A stretch of 64,000 nucleotides of DNA from Tsuneonella sp. CC-YZS046 (GTDB taxonomy: Bacteria > Pseudomonadota > Alphaproteobacteria > Sphingomonadales > Sphingomonadaceae): NCBI RefSeq assembly GCF_035581365.1, contig NZ_CP141590.1, forward strand, positions 2,848,001 to 2,912,000, in the 5' to 3' direction. Under the pieces are notes generated by a model, which saw nothing but the letters and a program-made list of their open reading frames with translations, did no database searches and was not told the DNA's origin. Position 1 is the stretch's first letter; each line of letters opens with the position of its first letter. Both the position numbers and the translations under genes were made by a program. Of the stretch, positions 53,201-61,204 are shown in pieces.

Positions 53201-53493
53201 GAGAAGACGGCCGTGACCTGGGCAAAGCCGTTGCGGCTCAGCGAGCGTGTGTATTCCAGCCCAGGAACGCCCGCCAACGCGGTCTCGATGGGAAAAGAGA
53301 CCTGCGCCTCGACCAGTTCGGGCGAGAGCGCGGGCGCGGTGATGTTCACCTGCACCTGGTTGTTGGTGATGTCGGGAACGGCGTCGATGGGCAGGCGAGA
53401 GATTGCCCAGCCTCCGATCACCATGGCGATGACCGTCATGAGCAGGATGAACCAGCGACGCTCGACGGAGAATGTGACGATGCGGTCTATCAT
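50248..53493 (-). CDS. czcA: CzcA-like heavy-metal RND pump
   Basis: 1081 aa, twelve-helix inner-membrane proton antiporter of the HME-RND type. The proton-relay motif in helix 4 is ALDFGLIVDGAVIIVEN (about 423-438): Asp, Asp and Glu with the spacing seen in the zinc/cobalt/cadmium subgroup, unlike CusA. Other blocks: FSVERRWFILLMTVIAMVIG (TM1) and PDITNNQVQVNITAPALSP. Exports divalent cations from the periplasm. Operon order: czcC-czcB-czcA. Confidence 0.95.
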   Translation of the reverse strand: MIDRIVTFSVERRWFILLMTVIAMVIGGWAISRLPIDAVPDITNNQVQVNITAPALSPELVEAQVSFPIETALAGVPGLEYTRSLSRNGFAQVTAVFSESTDIYFARQQVAERLRVAEESLPDGAVPTMGPIATGLGEVFMWTVHLEHRDEDTHKPGEPGIQPDGSYITPEGERLVTEADKATYLRTAQDWIVAPLLKNTPGLAGVDSIGGYVKQFQVIPDVQRLAAIGMDLTALAQALEQNNVGVGAGVVDRGGEGLAVRSDARIRNIGELASTVIATREGVPIRLDQVAQVRLGQAIRYGSASENGQEVVVGTAIMRIGENSRTVASAVAERLTEINASLPTDVVVQPVLDRTALVNSTIKTVAKNLTEGALLVIVVLFLLLGNFRAALIAALVIPITMLMTSFGMLRGGVSANLMSLGALDFGLIVDGAVIIVENALRRIAERQHHYGRTLALEERLSVVAQAAREMIRPTVFGQAIIILVYVPLLTLTGVEGKTFTPMALTVIMALVSAFVLSLTFVPAMLAIWLSKPVEEKEGRIMSWLKRKYEPGLDKAMKRPSLTMGVGVGAFLAAILTFSFLGQEFLPQLDEGDLTAQVLRVPGTSVDQSQAMQSRIEREIARLPEVRFVFSKTGTAELAADPMPPNISDTFIIMKPRDEWPNSSLSKAELVAKVEQVLEGLPGGAFEITQPIQMRFNELIAGVRGDVAVKVFGDDFDAMNATANQIAAILRQTEGAVDVRVEQTEGLPMLDIRPRRDIMSRLGITAQAVQDTISAAIGGRDAGMIFEGDRRFAVTIRLSDAARADLQTLAQVPVPLPNGGFVPLQSVADIGVTDGPNQISRENGKRRVVVQANVRGRDVAGVVADAQEVIDRDVRLAAGQYLDWGGQFENLQSASERLMLVVPACFALIMLLLYGALGSVRDAAIVFTGVPLALVGGVLSLFLRGMPFSISAAVGFIALSGIAVLNGLVMVTSIQGLMERGMERAKAAREGAMMRLRPVVMTALVASLGFVPMAIATGAGAEVQKPLATVVIGGLISATLLTLFVLPTLYARYGRRETDVPPKADAATGSEAPISGPTDAHT

Positions 53494-53495
53494 GA

Positions 53496-54653
53496 TCAGT
53501 GTCCGTGCTCCGCTTCGCCTTTTCCAAGCTCAGCCTTGAGGGTGAAGCTGCCCGGTCCGGCGATCCGTTCATTGCCGGTGAGGCCCGAGGTCACGACCAC
53601 ATTGTCGCCGCTCGGAGCGCCGAGCGTGACCGGCGTGGCCTGGAAGCCATGGTCGGTGCGAACGAATACGGTCGGGCGTCCTTCGACGGTCTGGATCGCG
53701 CTTTGCGGAACCAGCACCGATCCGGCGCCTCCGTCCGGCAATTGTATCGAAGCCGTCACCGGCTCACCCACGCGCCACTGGCCCGAGCGATTGTCGATGA
53801 CGGCGATCACGGTTGCGAGGCGCGTCGTTTCGTCGAGGATCGGCGAGACGAAATCGACCCGCGCCACCGATCGCCGATCGCCCGCGACAATCTCGATCTG
53901 CGAGCCTGGTCGCACCTTGCCGGCATCGGCCGGCGATAGCGCGAGCGTGACCGCGACCCGCCCGAGGTTGGCGACGCGGAACAGTTCGGCATCCGCCGCG
54001 ACTGTCTGACCGAGTGTCACGCTACGCGCCACGACCTGCCCCGACAGAGGCGAGGTGACAGCGATCCGGTTGAGCGCACCCCCGCCGCCGCCGGCCGCCG
54101 CGACCTGCTGCTGGGCAAGGCGCAAGGCAATGCGAGCCTCGGTCGCGGCCGTGCGTGCCGCGATCAGATCCTGCTCGGGCGAGACGCGCTCGTTGAACAG
54201 GCGCTGCTCGCGGGCGAGGTTCGATTCCGCAAGCGACAGCCGTGCGCGCGCCGCTTCGATCTCGGCATTGAGCGTCGCGGCTTCGCGGCTCTCGATGATC
54301 GCCAGCGTCTGCCCGCGTCCGACCGATTGGCCGAGGTTGCGGGTGAGCGAGACGACGCGGCCGCCGATCGCGGCGGAGACGACCTGCATCCCTTGCGGAT
54401 CGCCCTCGATCGTCGCCGGCAACGTCAGCGCGCCACCGCCGCTGCGGACGACCCGGACAAGCTCGATCCCGGCCTTGCGTATCTGCTCGGCGGTAAGGTC
54501 GATCTCGCCTTCTTCCTCGGCATGGCCAGCTTCTTCACCGGCAGCGGCATTTTCTGTCTCTTCCGGGGGCGCATCGCCGCCGGAGCAGCCTGCCATGAGC
54601 AAGGCTGCGAGGGTCAGCGGCAGGGCCGCTTTCAGATAGGATTTCATGTTCAA
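53496..54653 (-). CDS. czcB: CzcB-like periplasmic adaptor
   Basis: 385 aa membrane-fusion protein. Lipobox AGC at Cys23. An acidic linker (EEAGHAEEEGEIDLT) follows, then the coiled-coil hairpin (RARLSLAESNLAREQRLFNE) and beta-barrel parts (GQVVARSVTLGQTVAADAELF). The C-terminus has HGH. It overlaps czcC by ATGA and lies two bases before czcA. Confidence 0.94.
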   Translation of the reverse strand: MNMKSYLKAALPLTLAALLMAGCSGGDAPPEETENAAAGEEAGHAEEEGEIDLTAEQIRKAGIELVRVVRSGGGALTLPATIEGDPQGMQVVSAAIGGRVVSLTRNLGQSVGRGQTLAIIESREAATLNAEIEAARARLSLAESNLAREQRLFNERVSPEQDLIAARTAATEARIALRLAQQQVAAAGGGGGALNRIAVTSPLSGQVVARSVTLGQTVAADAELFRVANLGRVAVTLALSPADAGKVRPGSQIEIVAGDRRSVARVDFVSPILDETTRLATVIAVIDNRSGQWRVGEPVTASIQLPDGGAGSVLVPQSAIQTVEGRPTVFVRTDHGFQATPVTLGAPSGDNVVVTSGLTGNERIAGPGSFTLKAELGKGEAEHGH

Positions 54654-55915
54654 TTCCCCTGTTCGGGCGCGGGAGCGGTCAGGCGCTCAAGCCGTGCCCT
54701 GGCGTTCTGATAGGCGACGAGCGCGTCGATCGCGGCCAGCCGGGTCTCGGCCAGCGTCCGTTCGGCATCGAGCAGGTCGAGCTGTCCGAACTTGCCTTCG
54801 CGATAGCCGATGCGTGCGATGCGGGCGGCTTCCTGGGCGGCCGCCAGTGCGGGACCATTGGCAGTCCGCGCGTTGGTCGCGGCGTTGTCCGCTTCCGTCC
54901 GCGCATCGAGAATCGCCTGCTCGACATCGAGCGCGGTCATCCGGCGCTGTGCCTCGGCGCGGGTGCGTTCGGCGCTGGCCTGTCCCACGGCGGCCCTGCC
55001 GCTGTTGAACAGCGGAATCGGCACCGAGATGCTGAACAGGGCGGCGGTATCGTGCGATTCCGAGAACCGCCGCACGCCTGGTCCGACCGTGACATCGGGC
55101 ACGCGCTGCGATCTGGCCAGCCGAACGCCTGCATCGGCAACCGCGAGGTCCGCGTCGGCAGCGGCGAGCGCCAACGTGCCTTCCGCAGTGGGCGCCAATT
55201 GCGGGCCATAAGCGGCGGGCAGGCTGTCGAGAGCGGCCAGATCGAGCGTTCCCGTCACCGGCTGCCCGATCCTTCGACCGAGATTGAGACGGGCGGCGTC
55301 GAGCAGGCGCCGCGCATTCTCCACCGTAGCCTCGGCATTGAGCCGGGTGACGTCCGCGCGCTGCTCCTCGATCGGCGAAGCGCGTCCGGCCCGAACACGC
55401 ACGCGCGCGGCATTCAGCGCTTCGTTCGCGATGCGTGCCTGGTCGACGGCCGTCGCCAGCCGGCGTTCGGCGGCCACGGCGTTCACATACAGCTCGGTGA
55501 CTTGAAGGCGAATGTCCGCTTCAGTGATCGCGGCAGCAAGCAGGGCTCGCATTGTCCGGGCATCGGCAACGGCAATTCGTGCCGATCGCTTGCCGCCAAG
55601 CTCGATCGGGATCGAAAGCCCGACTGTCGTCTCGGCTCCGCGAAAATCGCGGTAAGGGCCGGTGCCGACGATATTCTCGACTTCGGTCGTGACGGTCGGA
55701 TTGGGGCGCAGGCCCGCGATCGTCCGGCCCGCTTCGGCGGCCGCGATGTCGGCGCGAGCCGCATCTGCAGCCGGAGCGCTGCCGCCGGCTGCGGCGACCG
55801 CCTGATCAAGGGTAAGCGGCGGGGCCGCAGGGGGAGCCGTGGTGGCAATATCCTGTGCTTGCGCCACGGAGACGCAAGACACGGCAGCCAGCAAGGCTGC
55901 GAACATTCTGTGCAT
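54650..55915 (-). CDS. czcC: CzcC-like outer-membrane factor (TolC family)
   Basis: 421 aa. Signal peptide to AQA. The OEP repeats are ITEADIRLQVTELYVNAVAAE and RIARIGYREGKFGQLDLLDAE, typical of the CzcC/CusC family. First gene of the czc operon, after the CzcI-like gene. Confidence 0.93.
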   Translation of the reverse strand: MHRMFAALLAAVSCVSVAQAQDIATTAPPAAPPLTLDQAVAAAGGSAPAADAARADIAAAEAGRTIAGLRPNPTVTTEVENIVGTGPYRDFRGAETTVGLSIPIELGGKRSARIAVADARTMRALLAAAITEADIRLQVTELYVNAVAAERRLATAVDQARIANEALNAARVRVRAGRASPIEEQRADVTRLNAEATVENARRLLDAARLNLGRRIGQPVTGTLDLAALDSLPAAYGPQLAPTAEGTLALAAADADLAVADAGVRLARSQRVPDVTVGPGVRRFSESHDTAALFSISVPIPLFNSGRAAVGQASAERTRAEAQRRMTALDVEQAILDARTEADNAATNARTANGPALAAAQEAARIARIGYREGKFGQLDLLDAERTLAETRLAAIDALVAYQNARARLERLTAPAPEQGN

Positions 55916-55991
55916 GCTGATTTTCCTGATTGAAACGAATCAGGCCCGCCGCCTCGCAAGGCGAGGCATCGGCGAGCCGCTTACGAATCAA

Positions 55992-56321
55992 TCAGGCGAT
56001 AGGAGGCCGTAGCGCAGGCCCGGCGGACCACCGCGCGAACACGTCGCTGGCCGGAAAGTAGAACCTGGAAGAAGTCATGTCCGTCAAGGCGTGGGATGGG
56101 CCGGAAACCGGGGCAAAGAGGCCGTGCCCATGGCAACTGCCATGATGGTGCGGCATCCCTCTATCGGAGTCGCTCGGTGACTGATCCGAATCGCCGTCGG
56201 TATGGATTTCGCCCGAACATTCGAGCGTCGCGGCGACGGAAAGCTCGCTTGCATGCACCGTCGTCGACGCAATCAGCGACGTCATCAGGAGGCAAAAAAG
56301 GAGCAGGCTCCGACGCAACAT
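55992..56321 (-). CDS. CzcI-like small periplasmic protein
   Basis: 109 aa. A signal peptide (LLLFCLLMTSLIASTTVHAS) is followed by an acidic part and a His-rich GMPHHHGSCHGHG that could bind metal. It directly precedes czcC, the place of czcI in Cupriavidus and relatives, where it modulates expression. No direct homology could be checked. Confidence 0.7.
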   Translation of the reverse strand: MLRRSLLLFCLLMTSLIASTTVHASELSVAATLECSGEIHTDGDSDQSPSDSDRGMPHHHGSCHGHGLFAPVSGPSHALTDMTSSRFYFPASDVFARWSAGPALRPPIA

Positions 56322-56330
56322 TCCAATACC

Positions 56331-56705
56331 CTAGCGACGAAAGCTCGAATTGTCATGTTTCTTCGCCAGTAGCGGCCGCAAATCTTCAGGTATCGGCATC
56401 GGGGCAAAGGCACTGACGTTGGAGCGCCCCGTGTTGCCCATGGGGACACGCCCCGCCAGCGCTCCGATCGGAGCCAGCGCCAAGCGCGCGATCTGTCCGA
56501 GCATTTCGCGGATGTCGCGGAGGCGGACGGCGTAGCAAAGCATCAGCCAATGGACGTGCATATGCTGGCCCAACATGGGCTGGGACAGGATATGGGCGCG
56601 CTCCAAGGCTCGCCATGCGGTCTCGGTGTCGCTTTGCCGGGCTGCCATGACATAGCGCTTCCGCTCGACCGCAATGGCGTCCGAAAGGGCTGTCGTGCCA
56701 CTCAC
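56331..56705 (-). CDS. DUF3703 protein
   Basis: 124 aa. The family signature HILSQPMLGQHMHVHWLML and GRVPMGNTGRSNVSAFAPMP is complete. These proteins occur with czc and MAPEG genes in proteobacterial metal islands. The His residues suggest metal binding. The start is GTG 56705, with the SD inside a hairpin arm (GCTCTCAC / GTGAGAGC at 56711-56729). Confidence 0.85.
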   Translation of the reverse strand: MSGTTALSDAIAVERKRYVMAARQSDTETAWRALERAHILSQPMLGQHMHVHWLMLCYAVRLRDIREMLGQIARLALAPIGALAGRVPMGNTGRSNVSAFAPMPIPEDLRPLLAKKHDNSSFRR

Positions 56706-56809
56706 GACATGCTCTCACGCAGTGAGAGCGCGATCCAGAAGGCTGGTCGCCCAATCTCATTTCGCGTCTGCGGGGCGGCTTTGCCAAAGCCGCTGTATCT
56801 ACTTGCCAT
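56702..56809 (-). CDS. Possible 35-aa leader peptide before the DUF3703 gene
   Basis: A short frame with GAGG eight bases before ATG 56809; starts MASRYSGFGKAAPQTRNEIG and ends ALSLRESMS. Its stop overlaps the start of the DUF3703 gene (56702-56705), and its end runs through the hairpin that masks that gene's SD. Ribosomes on it could open the hairpin. It may equally be a chance frame. Confidence 0.35.
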   Translation of the reverse strand: MASRYSGFGKAAPQTRNEIGRPAFWIALSLRESMS

Positions 56810-56850
56810 GTCTGTCGCCTCGATGCGGTCGATCTGACGGCCTATATGGG

Positions 56851-57432
56851 TCAAGGGATGGCGCTCGCTACCAACGCTCCAAGGGCGACGATGAACCCGG
56901 CCAGCGTCGGAAGCGCCGTGACCGCCAGGCCGAACGCGCGTGCGCCGGCTCCTTTCGGGTAGCCCGCGAGAAACGTCACCCGCCCTATGGCGAAGAGCAG
57001 CACTTGGCCGGCGACGAGCGGAACGGTCCACGCGCCCGCAAGCAACAACACAGCGATCTGGACGATCACCGCCATCAGCGCCTGCTCGACCGTGTTCTGA
57101 AGGAAGGCGACGTAGATGGCGATGCGGGGGCTTGGCAGCGCGAAGGCGCTGCCGCGAATGTCGTCGAGCGAATGCCGCCGCCCGCGCGACACCATCGAAA
57201 AGCCGACCAGGACCCAGAACATGGTGAGCAGCGCCGAGCCTGACCAGAACGTGATGAGGTCGCCGATGTCGTCGCCGGGCAGGCGGAAGTAGAACGGCAG
57301 CAGCCAGTAGGCGCCCGCCAGAACCAGCACGCAGAAGAGCAGGCCGGCCGAGCTGTTGCGAAGGATGCGCGTTTGCTCCTGCTTGAGGTCAGGTGGCAGG
57401 TTCAGCGATGGGGGATGCGGACCTTCAACCAT
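56851..57432 (-). CDS. MAPEG-family membrane protein
   Basis: 193 aa. Four membrane segments: SAGLLFCVLVLAGAYWLLPF, SGSALLTMFWVLVGFSMVS, LMAVIVQIAVLLLAGAWTV and VTALPTLAGFIVALGALVA. MAPEG features FLQNTVEQALMAV and FAIGRVTFLAGYPKG are seen. MAPEG enzymes act in glutathione or eicosanoid metabolism; the substrate here is unknown. ATG 57432 has GAGG five bases upstream. Confidence 0.87.
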   Translation of the reverse strand: MVEGPHPPSLNLPPDLKQEQTRILRNSSAGLLFCVLVLAGAYWLLPFYFRLPGDDIGDLITFWSGSALLTMFWVLVGFSMVSRGRRHSLDDIRGSAFALPSPRIAIYVAFLQNTVEQALMAVIVQIAVLLLAGAWTVPLVAGQVLLFAIGRVTFLAGYPKGAGARAFGLAVTALPTLAGFIVALGALVASAIP

Positions 57433-57457
57433 CAGACCTCTCCAGGCATCGAGCGGA

Positions 57458-58558
57458 TCAGAACCAGAGCCGCACGCCCGCGACGAAGCTGGCGTTGCTG
57501 ACGTCCCGGCCGTCGGCACGCGCAAAGTCAGCGGTGTCGCCGAAGCTGCGCTCCCAATGAACCCCGACATAGGGTGCGAACTCTCGCGCAAACTCATAGC
57601 GCAGCCGCACGCCAAGCTCTACACTCGACAGGCCCGCTCCGATGCGATCGCGTGGGACGCCCTGCGCGGACAGATTGATCTCAGCGCGCGGCTGAAGGAT
57701 CAGCCGCTGAGTAAGGCGCACATCATGGTAGCCGCTCGCGCGCGCGAACACGTCGCCCCGATCAGAGAGGAAGACCGCGCCTTCCAGCTCAAACCAGTAA
57801 GGCGCGAGACCTTCGACACCGACCGCTGCATAGGCGCGCGATGGCTCGAAATCGTAGCGCAGCCCGGCTTGCAGATTCCAGTAAGGGTCGATGGCGCGGC
57901 TGTAGAGCGCTTCGACCTCAGCATGATCGAGATCGCCGCGAAAGCGACCGGCGCCTTCCGTCTTCAGCACCAGCCGGTTTATGTCGCCGCCATACCAGGC
58001 TTCGGCTTTCCACGCATAACCACCGCCTTCCCCCATCGCGCGATACTCGGCGATGTCGACAATAACTTGGCTGTATGTGCCGCCGCCATGCGCGCGCCGC
58101 TGCGCCGCGCGAACCTGTGCCATCTCAGCCGGATCGAAGCTGCGATCGGCATACCAATCGGCTGGAACGGGCGGCGGCGGTGCGTTGCCCGCCGGTAGCG
58201 CCGTGCCACCCGCATGGGCATCGCTTCCATCCGCAGGCTGGCCGCCATGTGCGCTATGATCTTCCTGCTTGATGCCGTGTCCTCCGTGTGGGTCCGCCGC
58301 CTGCGCACGATGATCGGCATGGGGGTCGGACGGTGTGGCAACCTCTCGGTGGTCGGCATGGCCAGCGTGCGGATCATCACCGGGTGACGGATCGCTGGCT
58401 TCATGACTTGCGTGCCCTTCAAGCGGAGATACCACGCGATCGGGCGTCTCGGCCGGCGGGCGGGTTTGGGTAGCGCCATGACCTGCGTGAGTCTGCGCCG
58501 CCGCCGGTATGGAGACTGCCGCGCCCAGTGCGGTTAGCGCGATGATCGGCGCGCGCAT
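57458..58558 (-). CDS. copB: Copper resistance protein CopB (PcoB)
   Basis: 366 aa outer-membrane protein. The signal peptide ends at AAAQTHAGHG, then a His/Asp-rich copper-binding part with many HAGH-like repeats (to about residue 140). The C-terminal beta-barrel has NRLVLKTEGAGRF, NLQAGLRYDFEPS and SSVELGVRLRYEFAREFAPYVG. Its start overlaps the copA stop (TGATG). It works with CopA in periplasmic copper handling. Confidence 0.94.
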   Translation of the reverse strand: MRAPIIALTALGAAVSIPAAAQTHAGHGATQTRPPAETPDRVVSPLEGHASHEASDPSPGDDPHAGHADHREVATPSDPHADHRAQAADPHGGHGIKQEDHSAHGGQPADGSDAHAGGTALPAGNAPPPPVPADWYADRSFDPAEMAQVRAAQRRAHGGGTYSQVIVDIAEYRAMGEGGGYAWKAEAWYGGDINRLVLKTEGAGRFRGDLDHAEVEALYSRAIDPYWNLQAGLRYDFEPSRAYAAVGVEGLAPYWFELEGAVFLSDRGDVFARASGYHDVRLTQRLILQPRAEINLSAQGVPRDRIGAGLSSVELGVRLRYEFAREFAPYVGVHWERSFGDTADFARADGRDVSNASFVAGVRLWF

Positions 58559-60312
58559 CAGCCGGCTCCTTCCGGGCGCACCGCGACGACGTGCATCATG
58601 CCTGCGTGCATGTGGTAGAGCAGGTGGCAATGGAACGCCCAATCGCCGAGCGCGTCGGTTGTCACATCGAACGTCGCCGATCCACCGGGTAGGACGTTCA
58701 CCGTGTGCTTGCGCGGCGCATACGAGCCGTGTCCCGTCACCAGCTCGAAGAAATGGCCGTGCAGGTGGATCGGATGCGCCATCATCGTGTCGTTAATCAG
58801 GGTGATGCGCACGCGCTCATCCTGGCGGAACGGGATCGGCGCGGTGAGCGCGCTAAATGTCACACCGTCAAACGCCCACATATAGCGTTCCATATTGCCG
58901 GTAAGGTGAATCTGGAGGCTGCGGCCCGGTGCCCTGACATCGGGGTTGCGGTCGAGAGCCATCAGGTGGCGATAGGTCAGGACGTCGTGGCCAACGTCGT
59001 CGAGCCCGATCCCCGGCTCGCCGGTCCGGTCGATCGGCATTGGTGCGATCGACTGCACCGCTGGCGTGCGCGCGACATTGGGCGCGTTCGAGAAATCGCG
59101 CATGGAATGCGAGCCGTGCGATGATGGGGCTGCCGCCGGGCTTGGTGCGCCATGCCCCACATGCGGATCGTTGCCGGCCGCGCTATGCTCCATGCCGCCC
59201 ATGCCCATATCGGTCATGGTGAGGATGGGGCGCTCGCGCAGCGGCGGGATTTCAGCGCTCATGCCAGCGCGGGGGGCCAGCGTGGCGCGCGCCACGCCGG
59301 AGCGGTCGCTTCCCTCCGCGACGATCGTATAGGCGCGATCCTCCGCCGGCTCGACGATGATGTCGTAAGTCTCAGCCACGGTGATCTGCAATTCGTCGGT
59401 CGTGACCGGGCGCACATTCTGCCCGTCGGCCTGCACGATGGTCAGCTTGAGACCGGGAATGCGGAAATTGAAGATCGTCATGGCGGCCGCGTTGATCACG
59501 CGCAGACGCACCCGCTCTCCGGGACGGAAGAGACCCGTCCAGTTGTCGGCAGGGCCGTGACCGTTGACGAGATAGGTGTAGGCCGAGCCAGTCACATCCG
59601 CGATGTCGGTCGGGTCCATCCGCATCGCGCCCCATTGGAGGCGCTCGCGCATTGTCTGATCGCGCCCGGCGAGGAGACCGGCGAGTGTCTGCCGCTGGCG
59701 ATTGAAATAGCCTTCCTGCTGCTTGAGCTTGCGGAAGATTACATGCGGATGGGTTGCGCTATAGTCCGAGAGCACGAGCACATGCTCACGATCATAGCGG
59801 ACGGGATCTTCGCGGGCCGGGTCGATGATGATCGGCCCATAGTGGCCGAGTTGCTCCTGCAACCCCGAATGGCTGTGATACCAATAGGTGCCCGACTGGA
59901 CGATCGGGAACTCATAGACGAAGGTTTCACCGGGCCGGATACCGGGGAAGCTGATTCCGGGCACGCCGTCCATCTCAGCCGGCAGGATGAGGCCATGCCA
60001 GTGAACCGAACTGTCCTCATCGAGCGCGTTGGCGACGGCGATGCGCACATTCTGGCCCTCGCGCAGGCGGATGAGCGGCGCAGGAATCGTGCCGTTCATC
60101 GCTATGCCGTGGCTGGCGCGGCCGTCGATCGTGATCGGCTGATGCGCGATGCGGATGGCGATCTCTTCGCCGCTCAGCATGGGCATGTCGGATGTGATGC
60201 CGGCTGAGACCGGCTGCGCCCACGCCGGGAACCAGCCTGCCAGGGCGAGGCCGGAGCCCACGAGGGTTGCGCCGCGCAGAACAGCGCGCCTGTCCAAACA
60301 TGGTTGCGTCAT
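58558..60312 (-). CDS. copA: CopA multicopper oxidase
   Basis: 584 aa periplasmic oxidase of Cu(I). The N-terminus has a twin-arginine signal (DRRAVLRGATLVGSGLALAG). Copper sites: SSVHWHGLILP (His104, His106), YWYHSHSGLQEQ, HPIHLHGHFFEL and FHCHLLYHMHAGMM. A Met/His-rich insert (MGMGGMEHSAAGNDPH) marks it as CopA and not a laccase. Start ATG 60312 gives the Tat signal. Its first bases follow the universal stress gene with a 45-bp overlap excluded by this choice. Confidence 0.95.
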   Translation of the reverse strand: MTQPCLDRRAVLRGATLVGSGLALAGWFPAWAQPVSAGITSDMPMLSGEEIAIRIAHQPITIDGRASHGIAMNGTIPAPLIRLREGQNVRIAVANALDEDSSVHWHGLILPAEMDGVPGISFPGIRPGETFVYEFPIVQSGTYWYHSHSGLQEQLGHYGPIIIDPAREDPVRYDREHVLVLSDYSATHPHVIFRKLKQQEGYFNRQRQTLAGLLAGRDQTMRERLQWGAMRMDPTDIADVTGSAYTYLVNGHGPADNWTGLFRPGERVRLRVINAAAMTIFNFRIPGLKLTIVQADGQNVRPVTTDELQITVAETYDIIVEPAEDRAYTIVAEGSDRSGVARATLAPRAGMSAEIPPLRERPILTMTDMGMGGMEHSAAGNDPHVGHGAPSPAAAPSSHGSHSMRDFSNAPNVARTPAVQSIAPMPIDRTGEPGIGLDDVGHDVLTYRHLMALDRNPDVRAPGRSLQIHLTGNMERYMWAFDGVTFSALTAPIPFRQDERVRITLINDTMMAHPIHLHGHFFELVTGHGSYAPRKHTVNVLPGGSATFDVTTDALGDWAFHCHLLYHMHAGMMHVVAVRPEGAG

Positions 60313-60356
60313 AGGTTGCCTGATAGCGGCCCGATCCGCCCGCCCAATACTTAATC

Positions 60357-61175
60357 TTAGTTGGCCAGCAGCCAATTGATGTCAGTAACTGCGAGAAAGT
60401 CTCGGGTCACTCCGCCAAATATTCTCTCCTTCCAGAGGCCATGGGCTCGGGCGCCCGCAACGACCAGATGGAAATCTTCGCGGCGGGAAAGGTCGGCCAA
60501 TAGTGTGCCAGGAGTGGCCTCGTTGCCCGACAAGTGCAAGATTTGAGCCTCAACACCATAAAGCGAGAGATAGTCTCCAACCTCCGCAAGGCGGTCGGAC
60601 GACACATCTTCTCCGACCCCCGCAAGAACGATCCTGGTGGCGTGTTGAAGCATCGGAACGGCTGCGCGAAGCGCACATCGAGACTCCCGGCTATCCCTCC
60701 AGCAGATCAATATGTTCTTGAAGGATGTCGTCGGTGCTTCCGGCCCGAGCCTTAAAACCGGGGAGCCGGAACGGGCCGCCACTTCCAGCGCATCGGCATG
60801 TGCGAAGTCCGACGTGGGCGCCGTGCTCATGACCACCAGGTCCGCAAGCAACGCATGGTCCAGAATCGCAGCGCTTGGATGGGCGATGCTATCGCACCAT
60901 TGAGTATCGACCGTCTTTCCCCGCGCAAGGCGGTCGAAAGCAGAGGAGACGCGCGCAATCCCACTTCGCAGTTCGCGCTCCTGGGCGAGCGAACTGAAGG
61001 GGCTATGAGCAATCGCGTCGGCAAAGGAAACGCCATCGGGCCAAGCCGAACAGACAGCGGTGAGCGAACTGCCGAATTGAGCCGCGAGACCCAGTGCGAT
61101 CTCCAGGCGCCTCTCCACGTCGCTGTCTGGTGTAGCATCGACTGTAAGATTGGTCAGCGTCCTTGTATCTGCCAT
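60357..61175 (-). CDS. Tandem universal stress protein
   Basis: 272 aa with two UspA-like halves: the first (NLTVDATPDSDVERRLEIAL) degenerate, the second (NILICWRDSRESRCALRAAV ... HLVVAGARAHGLWKERIFGG) with the nucleotide-binding G-x2-G-like end. Cytoplasmic; may aid survival under metal stress. It is the outermost cargo gene, between copA and the integrase. Confidence 0.85.
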   Translation of the reverse strand: MADTRTLTNLTVDATPDSDVERRLEIALGLAAQFGSSLTAVCSAWPDGVSFADAIAHSPFSSLAQERELRSGIARVSSAFDRLARGKTVDTQWCDSIAHPSAAILDHALLADLVVMSTAPTSDFAHADALEVAARSGSPVLRLGPEAPTTSFKNILICWRDSRESRCALRAAVPMLQHATRIVLAGVGEDVSSDRLAEVGDYLSLYGVEAQILHLSGNEATPGTLLADLSRREDFHLVVAGARAHGLWKERIFGGVTRDFLAVTDINWLLAN

Positions 61176-61204
61176 GATTTCTCCAATCGGATACCTCCTA
61201 TAGA

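Noticed and set aside
50857-54009. Plus-strand 1050-codon frame opposite czcA and czcB
   Set aside because: Shadow frame with skewed composition; czcA and czcB motifs are on the minus strand.
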